Of a stretch of DNA of 64,000 nt, positions 55,052 to 64,000 are shown piece after piece (the first letter of the stretch is position 1; every line of letters begins with the position of its first letter). Origin of the DNA: Plasmopara viticola (taxonomy: Eukaryota; Oomycota; Peronosporomycetes; Peronosporales; Peronosporaceae). The position numbers were made by a program, and so were the translations under genes. The stretch is taken from positions 372,001 to 436,000 of the forward strand of contig MBPM02000028.1 of the NCBI GenBank assembly GCA_001695595.3. The letters run 5' to 3'. The notes below the pieces were generated by a model. The model worked only from the letters and a program-made list of their open reading frames with translations. It was not told the origin of the DNA and searched no databases.

Positions 55052-56486
55052 GTTGCCCCAGACGATCGTGCGAAACGAGAACGAGGGCGCGATCGGCGAG
55101 ATTGCGAATAGAACGCGAGCCGAAGGGTAGAAAGAAGAAGGAAGTCGGACGCCAGGAGCGGGGTAGGGTTGGACTGACCCACCTGTTTCTGGAGGGGAGA
55201 CCTTTCTTTTTGGACCACCGTACTCGCAATAAGGAGGGAGACAGTAGCCTCGGATACTTGAACCTGTGACTGGTAAGAGCGGCAAGTCATGTAACACTTT
55301 GCCGACATATGTCCAGCCGAGTCGTTACGATTTCTCACCTTGTTGCTGTCAGTGCGTACGTGTAAGAAATGAGCACGTAAGACGTGCGACTCGTCAACGC
55401 AATCTTCCGACATGCACGGTTACACGTGTGACATACACACGTGGTAAACGGGTACGCGACTGCAATCGTAAACGTAACCGAAAGCGGCTTTGAGACGGGT
55501 TACAACCAAGGTAATAGGAAGTAGACGTCGTGTCGTTATATAGGGAGGCGTAACCCAGCAGCGTACATGTGAATGAGGCGGGATATTGTATACTAAAATA
55601 TTGCCAGTAACTTGTTGAGCCCACCCTTTGATTCAACTTTCGATCATCAATCAGACACGAGGGCAACGACCTTTGCGCGTAAGAAGGTCGTGATTGGCTC
55701 ACACTAGCTCATTGCTAATCGTTTGAAGCAAATCACATGAGTTTGAAAACACACCACTGGGATTTTACGTTTCACCTTGACTGCTGTAGAAACTGAACGG
55801 AGGTTTAAAGAAGGGTACACTAGGAAAAAGCCGTTATTCAGTGTTCTCATCGTTCGACAAGAGATTGTACTATTGATATGGAACTATTCATCAAAGCATC
55901 AGTTTGTCTGACGCCGTTTACGCTGCTGGCAAATATTCCAAGATAATGCCTCAGCACGTGATAAAGGCGACATAGTCATCCGAAATGCCGCATACCATGT
56001 GGTTTTCAGCGTGTTTAAGATGTAGAATGGATTGGATTTTTATTGCGTGGGAATACTAGCAGCTGGAAAATATTGTATTAATTTTCAGCTGAGTACTATG
56101 CTTGGATGATAAAGTCTTTTGAAAATAGTACCAGAAAGAGGTACGTTCCAGAGGAAGTTGGAGAAAGTTGGAGGGATCAGCGGCAGAAACTTTCAGTCGC
56201 TTGTGCCAGTAACCGGCTGCATAGTCATTTAACCAATCCTTGTTATAAAAATCAGCCCTCTCTCTTTTCTGCTGTCGTGAGAGCCTCTTCGTGAATTATC
56301 CTGACGACTGCCACCATAAAGGCGACGTTGGCACAATTAGACAGTACCCCCTCGTGCTTGTACCATGTATACAAGACACTTCCAAGTATACCCATCTTAT
56401 CCGGTCGGTGAAAAAAAAAAATGTATTGCTAAAATAGAAAACCTTTTTCAAGATACATGAAAAATCTGCCCCAAATCTGTAAAGCT
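55052..56486. other. Intergenic between two - strand genes; no gene
   Basis: Holds the promoter side of the INPP4-like gene and the 3' side of the PUB-domain gene. Short open frames on either strand have no recognisable content. A run of A at 56409-56419 is the only low-complexity feature. Confidence 0.5.
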
Positions 56487-59400
56487 CTAAGACACGACTG
56501 GCTGTGACGCCCTTTGCTGCTCTTGTTTCCACCCCAATCGATCTCGAGGACGCTCCCCCCTTGCATTGGTCCGACCACCACTTTGCTGGTGCCTCCCCCT
56601 TCCTCTTCCCTTCCTCTCCTGACAAGAAATCCATGACCGATTCTTTCCCTTCATTAAAACCATACCCGACTGAGTCGACACTGGTCGCGGCTTGAGCGTA
56701 ACAGACCTGATTTTCACCCTTTGCGCAAGAGCCGACCCCTTTAGATTCAATCCAGTATCCTTCTGCACCTTTAAAATCCCTTCAAACGGAGATATCTCCC
56801 TCTCACCAGTCCCAGTTGGAACCTCTTTGCAAAAATCCACCGCGCCACTGCCGGATTTTTGAGCTCGCAAGTGAATTAACGCCACTCCAATCTCCACCTC
56901 CAGACGTCGGGCCTTCACTTCCTCAATCGACACGTCTACAGGAAGCACAAGCGTCTCCGTGTCAGTTTCTTGAAATCCGATAAAACGCAATAAATCCACG
57001 CCACCCGGGACACACGATACAACGTTCAAAAACGTCTTGGTTTTTGGATTCAACGCGCGAAAACGGATATTATCGGGATTTTCGGCAATATTCACCAGAC
57101 ATTTCAGCCCAAAGTGCACGGCGCCAAGCCAAGCCGCGCCATCGCGCCTATCACTCGCGAGCGCTCTCGACACTGCGTTCACGTCACTCACGGACGCGAG
57201 TTGCAGCCCACGGTAATGCCCCGTCAGCGTCGCTGCAATCGTTTGCATGCGAGTAATCATTGCCGCATCGAGCAACCGTGGAAAATCCGCGCTTTTATCC
57301 GATAAATTCAATCGTACGCGCTGGGGTGGAGGCTCAAACCGATAGATTCTTTGCATGGTCGTTTTGGATTCTCGGAATCCAACATGAACAAGCAAAGCCC
57401 GGCCAGCAGGCACGCAAAAAATCTGCTTGCCAATCATCTCCGTGTCCGTAATCGACCAGAACGACGGATTCCCGGGCTCTTGGATCATACAAAGCAGTCG
57501 ATTTACTACCGTTTCCACCACTTTCATCGCTCGCGGCCGGCTTGTCTCCAAGCAAAGCTTGCCAACGAGCAACGAAGTGACGTCACACAGTGAAAAATCC
57601 GTCCCGTCCCTTTCATCGCCAATTTTCGTCGGATTTACTTCAAACGGATGATCGAGTAGAGGACCGAGAGCTGCGACGAGATCGGGGAAATCCACGCGCC
57701 CATCTTTGCCAATATCAAACGCTTCGAAACGAGACCAGAGCGGCAGCGCCGCCGATGGCCCCAGGACGCGAGAAAAATCCACTTCCGTGAAAAATCCGTG
57801 GCCGTCGGTATCCAGGATCCGATACACGTGGCGAATCATCGCGAGTTGTTGTTTTTGGATAGAAGAGTGGCCAAAACGCTCGAGCGCATTGGTGCCGTAC
57901 GGATACATTTCGATAAATCCAGCGTCGCGGTCGTGGATAAAATCCACGCGAGATGCAGATTCTAAACGTGAGTGCATTGGACCAAGAATCGAGAGATTAT
58001 CCGTTAAAAGACGTTGGATTTCTTGCTTCCGACGCCATAGAAACCATTCCATCTGCGTACTGATACTGGAACCCGGCGTGGATTCTTGCAAACAATCTGC
58101 GCGTTGCTTTCCCAGTTCCGCTCCCGTGCCCCGCAGCGTATAAACATTCCCCTGCGACGTTGGTACGAGCTCAAAGCCAATGGAATCCATTAAATCCACC
58201 GCGTAGGGCAACCATCCGACTTGGCGCTGAAAAATCCGATTCGTCTCCCGTATCCGCCAACATCGCGCATCTTTTGGATTTTTTAAAATATTGTCCAAAT
58301 ACTCCAATAAACTCGTCAGCGCCCTCTGCAACGCGTCGGGATCCACGCAATGGCCTCGCACCGCCCACGCTCGAGCGCATCGTTGAAAAATTGCGCCAAG
58401 ACTTTCGACCCCATCCAACAGCGCGAGTTCGTGCTCCAAGACAATCCGATTTTCGCCCAATAAATCCAACGTGGCTTTGGCCAGCGCACGCACCCGTTTG
58501 CCGTCGCCATCTCGAATCCCGCTCACTTCATAGTGCGTTGGACAATACTTTACAAACCCGACGGCTTCCAACAAGGTCGAAGCCCCGTCAAAGCGCCCGA
58601 GCTTGCGTTCAAACGCGATTGTATCCGCTCGAATCCGCCAATATTGTGTATTGTGCGGATAGTGCAAGATATTCCCACAGAGACGGTGGAGCACGCCGAG
58701 AATCCGACGCACGACTGCCAAGTCATGCCGCAGTCGCAAGCGTTCAATAGCAATCGCAAGTGTCGGGGCCGCCGTCACGTCATCAATGAGCGAGCCGCAC
58801 GTGGCAAAAATCTCCACCAACGACACGGATTCCGCTCGCTCTCGCAGATTCTGGAGCGCTTTTTCCACCAATATCGGATTTAATGTCACGGTCGCAGCAA
58901 AAGCTGGCAATTGCGACGTGGCCAAGTGGCAAAAATCCGTCGAATCCGGCGCTTGCAAGGCTTCAAACGATGCTCGAAACGTCCCAATTAACTCTACTTG
59001 CGCTTGCGTGCGCCCCATACAAAGGCGCTGTACGAGCGCACTATGGCGCTGGCACACGGGGTCGCCATTGGCAAAGAGACACGACGCGAGGAACGCAAGG
59101 GGCCGCACTTCGCACGAATCTGGATTTCTTGGCGGAATTGCCAAAGAATCCAAATCCAAACCATATACTTCATAATAACAGCAGAGAAATTCCGACAAGA
59201 GCAGCGTCTGGTGGGGCGCCAAGTGCTGGCTATGGAGATAGACGTCCACTGGTTGCTGCGGCGTGGATTTTCGACTCACGTGCGTAAAAATCCGCTCGAC
59301 TTTCGAAACGAGGAGACGCAACGGGACTAAATCCGGCATGGCATGGGCCAGGAAAGCTTGTTGCAGCGGCTCGAAAAGATGGTCGCCTAACAGTGCTTGC

Positions 59401-60050
59401 CACTGCTCGACTTGTCGGATATTATCCAAATTGGACGCTTTGCGGCCGTTTAATGCCCGGGCCACGCTTTGCTCCATGCAAAATTTGCCGAGACGATGCG
59501 ATGCGTAGGCGAAAGCGACGAAGAACGTGTGAAAATCAAAGTGTCGGTGAGGCCGGAGCTCGTCGTGCGATGCAAAGTAGTCGGATAAAAGCGGATAAAG
59601 TGAGAATTGAGAAGTGTGCGGACGGATGTTGATCAAGTCGTCGACTAGTGCAATGACGCGCCGTTGGGAGATTCGCTTGGCGTGCTTGACGTCGTGGTTG
59701 AGGAAGGCGTGGCGGCACTTTTGGAGAAAAGATGCGTCGAAAAGCCGTTGCAAGGTCTGGATTTTAAGACACTCGTGAGTGATTAGTGGATGGATAAAAA
59801 GAGATGGAGGCAGCACTACCTTGTCCACGTCGTCGCGTTTGGTACTGGACGAAGAATCAGTGTCTGGACTCGACGAAGACGACGCCGAGCTCGAGCTGTC
59901 GCGATCTTCGAGTAGCTGGAGCTTTGGTTTTCGAGATAATCGCCCTTCTTCAAACAGCTACGAAGCCAAGGGACCAAGTATCAGATGTATTGCAATGAAT
60001 CAATAAATCAGATTGATTGCAACAAGATCGCCTTGGCTACGCACCGTCAT
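56487..60050 (-). CDS. Large protein with four PUB domains and an EF-hand pair
   Basis: The main exon (56487-59957) is open for over 1,150 codons but has no early ATG. A splice acceptor (TTCGTAG) at 59958 and a donor (GTGCGT) at 60044 would join it in frame to a tiny first exon encoding only Met-Thr (60045-60050), giving about 1,158 residues. Four PUB-like modules, each with N-P-x-x-x-x-x-W/F-R and a G-F at the end, lie near residues 420-481, 546-612, 812-877 and 950-1010 (for example ILKNPKDARCWRIR). Between the second and third is an EF-hand pair (DTDGHGFFTEVD and DIGKDGRVDFPD, near 715-760). A serine-rich acidic stretch lies at the N-terminus. PUB domains bind the AAA ATPase p97/CDC48 in other proteins, so a calcium-influenced p97 adaptor is possible; this is inference. 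Alternative start: ATG at 59477. Confidence 0.75.
59958..60044 (-). other. Probable first intron of the PUB-domain gene
   Basis: On the - strand it starts GTGCGT, has CTGATAC as a branch-like site about 30 bases before the end, and ends TTCGTAG; 87 bases. It explains why the long frame lacks an initiator ATG: the frame is open back to this acceptor and stops exactly in its TAG. Confidence 0.5.
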
Positions 60051-60088
60051 CGCAAGCTGCTCCAATAAAAAGAGCGACTCGGTGCCCA

Positions 60089-62515
60089 CTACGCTTCTTC
60101 ATTGAGTACCAAGCACCATCTATGGATTAAAACAGAGAAAGAATCCTCAAAAGTGATGCAATCATACCTTTGCCGTCTTCGCTTTCGTCGCTTGGATGAA
60201 AAATCCGTCTTAATCGAAAATCCAACCTCATCGCTTTTTATCGACTTGAGTGCTTCAACCGGCACATCTTCCTCGACTGCTCCATCACTGTCTCGAATCT
60301 GAATCCAATCACAAAAATCTCAACAATGCAATAAAATCTCTCGAGATGTCGCGCAAAAATCTACCGTGTACGTTCCATCCGAATTCTTTTCGAGAATTGT
60401 TGCCACAATCCAATCCTTTGTCATTCGTGGGTTGGAAAATCGACTCGGGCGTCGCCAACACGACATGACGCGCTCTTGACGACAATACATTGTCTCGCTA
60501 TCCTTTCGTAATCGATTGCTACTCGACAGATTATCCTCGGAATCGTCAGAATCCGAGCACTCGACCAATAATGCGCTTGCCACGCGCTTGGACGTGTCGC
60601 CATCCTTGTATTGAATATCACAGGTTTTATCCGAATGCACTTTACAGATCCTACCAATCCGTCGCGCCAATAAATCCAGAGCTTTTCGGTACGTGACTCG
60701 AGCACCTTTTTTCAACAAATCTCGCGTTTCATCCTCGGATTCAATCGACGCCGCCTTCTCGTTCATCTTGACATTCGACTCTGAATCCATAATTGTCGTT
60801 TTATCCGATAATTGTTTCGGATTTGTCCTCGAATCCACCACTTCGTCGCTTTTTTCGATTTTATCTGGAAACACTAGATTTTCAACGCGTACGCATTTTT
60901 CCAACGTTCCAACGTCATACTCAATGTCATACGTGCCATCCGACCTCACGCGGATAATCTTGCCGCGATAAAACTTGCCTTTTTGCTTAAAATTGCCGTG
61001 AACCACATCACCAACGTGAATCGGGTACCCAATCTTTTTTATTCTCGACTCTTCACCATCAGATTTTTTCAACCCATTGTCCTTGGCAATCCCACCACCG
61101 TCCCTTTTCCTCGTCCTTTCACCATCATTCACGGCCTCGATCGCTGCCCTCTCCACTCGTGCCTCCTTGTCCCCATCGTCATAGTCAATGTCATATGTAC
61201 CATCCATTCGGATTTTGGCAATGGTACCCGAAAATCGGTGCACTCCTCCCTTGTATCGAGCAGTCACGCGATCGCCGATCGACAATGTACCACTGGAGCG
61301 ACCGTCACCGTCCTTGTCGTGGTACCCACGCGCACCTTTGACCAAGTTCCTCTCAACGTGCGTCTCCAACGCGCCGTCCTCGTAACGTACATCATACGTA
61401 CCATCCAATCGCACACGAGCGATGGTACCAGCAACAAATTGCGTACCCTTCTTGTACCGAGCTTTGATCCCATCTCCTACCTTAAAACTCGTCCCTAATT
61501 CAGTACCAGCCGTCCTCGATTTGGAAGTGTCCCCGGACCTCTTAGAATTAATTTGCCTTTCAGAATCAGTTCCTCCGCTTGTCTCCATTCCTTGAATGCG
61601 CGATCGAGCCACTCGGTTTTCGACGTCCCCATCGTGAGACTTTATATCATAAGTACCATCGGAATGGACTCGAGATATCGTCCCAGCAAACACTTTTTGG
61701 CTATTCGTGTACGTAGCTTCCACTCGATCTCCTACCTTGAGCTCGCTCGAAGACCCTTCTTCTTCATCCAACTCAATGTCTTGCAGCCTCACCTTCTTCT
61801 CCTCATCGCCATCGTCGTACCGAATATCAAACGTATCGTCTCGATGGACACCAATAATCGCGCCCTTCACCTTCTTCGTTCCCTTATTGTACCGAGCACG
61901 CACTCGATCGCCGACCTTAAAGGTGGTCCTCTCCGTCTTTCGCTCCTCTTGCTCCAACTTGGAATCGTCCAATACTTCAATCAAGTCAATCGCAACGCGC
62001 GTCTCGACATCTCCATCGTCGTAATCAACGTCGTACGTTCCGTCGCTATGCACTCGTTTCACTTTCCCATTGAAAAACGTCGCCTCTTTCTTAAATCGAG
62101 CTCGCACCTTATCACCAACCGTTAACGTCTTGCTCTTTTCATTCATTAAAGCCACCACCTGAATCCTATCGCCTTTAACACGCGTGTCTTTATCTCCATC
62201 GTCAAAATCAACGTCGTACGTTCCATCGCTACGAACACGCACGATTTTTCCTCGATACAATTTCAAACTTTGTTGAAAAGGAGCTTGGACGATCTCGCCG
62301 ACTTTAAAGACCTGTTTTTTTGTCGCGTCGTGGTCGGCTTTCTCGTCTACCTGCTGAATCGAATGCTCGTCAACATGTTTGGCCGTGTCGCCATCTTCAA
62401 ATTGAACATCAAACGTCCCATCCGTGCGCACGCGAGTGATTTTGCCTGGAAAAAACTTGGTGCCGCGCTTGTATTTCGCCTTGACCGAGTCTCCTACACG
62501 CAATGATCGCTTCAT
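60089..62515 (-). CDS. Protein of ten Tudor-like repeats
   Basis: Starts at the ATG at 62515 (MKRSLRVGDSVKAKY). The uninterrupted frame runs to 60320 (731 residues), but splicing out 60299-60364 extends it in phase to the TAG at 60089-60091, about 786 residues. Each repeat of about 50 residues has the pattern [FL]-x-V-G-D-x-V-x-A-x-[YF] then G-x-I-x-R-V-x-x-D-G-T-Y-D-[IV]-x-[YF]-x-D-G-D-x-E-x-x-V, typical of small beta-barrel Tudor/Agenet-like folds. Nine repeats are complete. The tenth (from WIVATILEKNSDGTYT) is completed only by the spliced exon (IRDSDGAVEEDVPVEALKS). Linkers are charged and lysine/serine-rich. Single modules of this kind bind methylated lysine or arginine, or scaffold proteins; the ligand here is unknown. 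Nothing suggests secretion. Confidence 0.8.
60299..60364 (-). other. Probable intron of the Tudor-repeat gene
   Basis: On the - strand it begins GTAGAT and ends ATTCAG, 66 bases, phase 0, with an in-frame TGA inside it. Removal restores the second half of the tenth repeat (DGTYT joined to IRDSDGAVEEDVPVEAL), strong structural support for splicing. Confidence 0.65.
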
Positions 62516-62596
62516 GAAGGTTGTATCGAGTTAACTGGTGGTAGGAATACTTGGCACGGAAACGAGAAGCGAAGTTGAGACTAATGTTATGGGGAT

Positions 62597-62605
62597 GTTT
62601 TTATA
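62597..62605 (-). promoter_or_regulatory. Possible TATA box of the Tudor-repeat gene
   Basis: TATAAAAAC on the - strand, about 82 bases upstream of the ATG at 62515, with CTCAACTTCGC initiator-like sequence about 25 bases downstream of it. Many oomycete genes lack a TATA box, so this is tentative. Confidence 0.35.
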
Positions 62606-64000
62606 GCTTTCGAGAACCGAAACTCCTGCTTAGTCCATTAAGTAAAGATATAAGGAATCAGAGGGACGATGTTGCTCGAAGCATTCTATGTTGTACACTT
62701 ATTTTTGGTCTTCGGTATTACAAAATTTGAGGGTACATATTATACCAAAATTGGTACTTGGTTTAAAGACAGTGCCCAATTTTAGATTACTGAATAGCTT
62801 ATGCAATCCTTCGGAAAAAAGTGGGGTGACGTATCTAAATAGTAGAATAGACATATCCAAATAACGTTATAAAAACAACGGTTAGTCAAGCTTGCTCTGT
62901 CATCAAGATCCTATCATATCCAGTGAGCAGCAATGCAATCTCTTGTAAATATCGTTGTTTAACAAGAAAGGTAGATCAATAGCTGCTCACTAGGCAATAA
63001 TCAACACATGATAGAATGGCGACGTCATTCTTCTCATTGATTCTTACGTTGGTGGTAACGCTGGAACAGTCAATACTTGAACAATTTTCTATCGATAAAC
63101 TTTCCTTGGAGAAGTGTGACAGCCTTCCGTAGAGCTGTGGAGCTTCGTGCTTTCTCGGTTGCATAATTTGTTGAAATATCACAACCGACTGGGTTGCTGG
63201 GTAGTGCCTTGTTTCAAATAGACGTTAAAAATTATGTAAGACTGGCCGTAACTATATATTTTCGTCCATGTATCTGTCAATTTAAATATCGTTCTATCTC
63301 AGACGCCATCTGTTTCTCCAAACTTTTGCTGGAAAGCTCTTCTTATGAGTGGAAGAAGATTTGTTATTCTCGCCCGGTCGAAATACATTAAAATCGTGCT
63401 TGTATCAATCGATTTATCATTGTCCTTACTCATCCTAGACGATCTGATTGCTTGCTGGCTAAAGTGGTCCGGTCACTTTAAGAGTGACCAAGGCTTAGAC
63501 TATATCTGGGGAGTACTCACTCTTTCGCACTCTTATGCCAAAGTTGGCAATCGTAGTCGACAAAAAGGGTTGATTTGTGTCCATTTGAGCAGAGGGTGCG
63601 TACTTTGGTATGCCGTATTATATTCGGATAGTGTGAGATTGGCTCGTTTCTCATGAATGATTGCTGAGTCAGACCTTGCACCAGGTGCGGCAGTCCGGTG
63701 TCATCGAGTCTTTATGCTTTAATGATGTTTAAGGCTGATTAAGTTTGCTGCGTAGGCGTGTGAGTGGCACCGCAAGTCATGAAGAAAGTGTCTACTGGGT
63801 AGAAAATTTTGCAAAAAGCCTTACCTGCATACCAAGCCTAATTGGTCAGGCTACACAAATAAATGTGTGTCACTCAACTTGGCGACGTAACCAAAAATTT
63901 TGTCAGGAATTTATTGTTTAGCATAAATAAAGCACCAGTTTACGCTACAAGCCGTAAGTATTACTAAAAAACGGTATTGAGACTTATACTACATTTTTGA
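62606..64000. other. Right end of window; no gene
   Basis: I see no convincing gene, RNA or transposon. The longest open frame (63345-63656, + strand) shows no domain, signal peptide or recognisable composition. No member of the effector family or of its flanking repeats is visible here. Confidence 0.5.

Noticed and set aside
55052..55297. Extra 82 N-terminal residues for the INPP4-like protein
   Set aside because: The frame is open but begins with GTG and its composition (many cysteines and prolines) looks like untranslated sequence. The first ATG is at 55051.
54904..55413. 169-residue - strand frame overlapping the start of the INPP4-like gene
   Set aside because: Out of frame with the conserved gene and without recognisable content.
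63345..63656. 103-residue + strand open frame near the right end
   Set aside because: No domain, no promoter-like sequence and ordinary chance length.
1..64000. CRISPR arrays, bacterial operons or ribosomal RNA genes
   Set aside because: No regularly spaced short repeats, no Shine-Dalgarno-led gene strings and no rRNA sequence were seen; the window is eukaryotic in character.

Overview
The window looks like nuclear DNA of a plant-pathogenic oomycete (Peronosporaceae: a downy mildew or Phytophthora relative; the species cannot be told from the sequence alone). The evidence is a cluster of small secreted proteins with a signal peptide, an RxLR-like site, an acidic EER site and a C-terminal WY-type helical domain. 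Gene bodies are mostly intronless, oomycete-type initiator sequences (TCAYTTY plus a T/C-rich stretch) lie just upstream of the start codons, and the flanking genes have oomycete-style architectures.

Bases 1 to about 51,000 are a repeat-rich effector cluster, all on the + strand. It reads as a tandem array of a three-gene unit, A-B-(retrotransposons)-C. Unit 1: A1 574, B1 2717, C1 12567. Unit 2: A2 14208, B2 16416, C2 26268. Unit 3: A3 28226 and C3 30576, with B and the transposons deleted. Unit 4: A4 31874, B4 34084, C4 43440. Further relatives follow at 45316, 46927, 48604 and 50035. Seven paralogs have full reading frames (A2, B2, A3, A4, B4, C4, 45316) and the divergent 50035 gene makes eight. 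A1, B1, C1, C2, C3, 46927 and 48604 are broken by small indels, nonsense change or truncation. Two blocks are near-identical: about 2.61-13.87 kb with 16.31-27.57 kb, and about 13.75-17.22 kb with 31.41-34.89 kb. This means very recent duplication or conversion, or an assembly artefact.

Between B and C lie decayed non-LTR retrotransposons: an approximately 6.5 kb LINE (three copies, at orthologous positions), an internally deleted 1.1 kb LINE derivative with a 12-bp target duplication, a 0.33 kb derivative of that (four copies, two per strand), and in unit 4 only a tRNA-derived SINE with a perfect 16-bp target duplication whose empty site is preserved in units 1 and 2.

From 51.6 kb onward the character changes to three long, conserved-looking genes, all on the - strand: an inositol polyphosphate 4-phosphatase-like protein with PH and C2-like regions, a protein with four PUB domains and an EF-hand pair, and a protein of ten Tudor-like repeats. 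Each of these probably contains one short intron, recognisable from splice signals and from repaired domain structure. The last 1.4 kb holds no convincing gene.

Functionally, the left four-fifths is a fast-evolving reservoir of candidate host-targeted effectors with birth-and-death evolution, next to a slowly evolving block of cellular genes involved in phosphoinositide metabolism, PUB-mediated protein contacts and Tudor-type binding.
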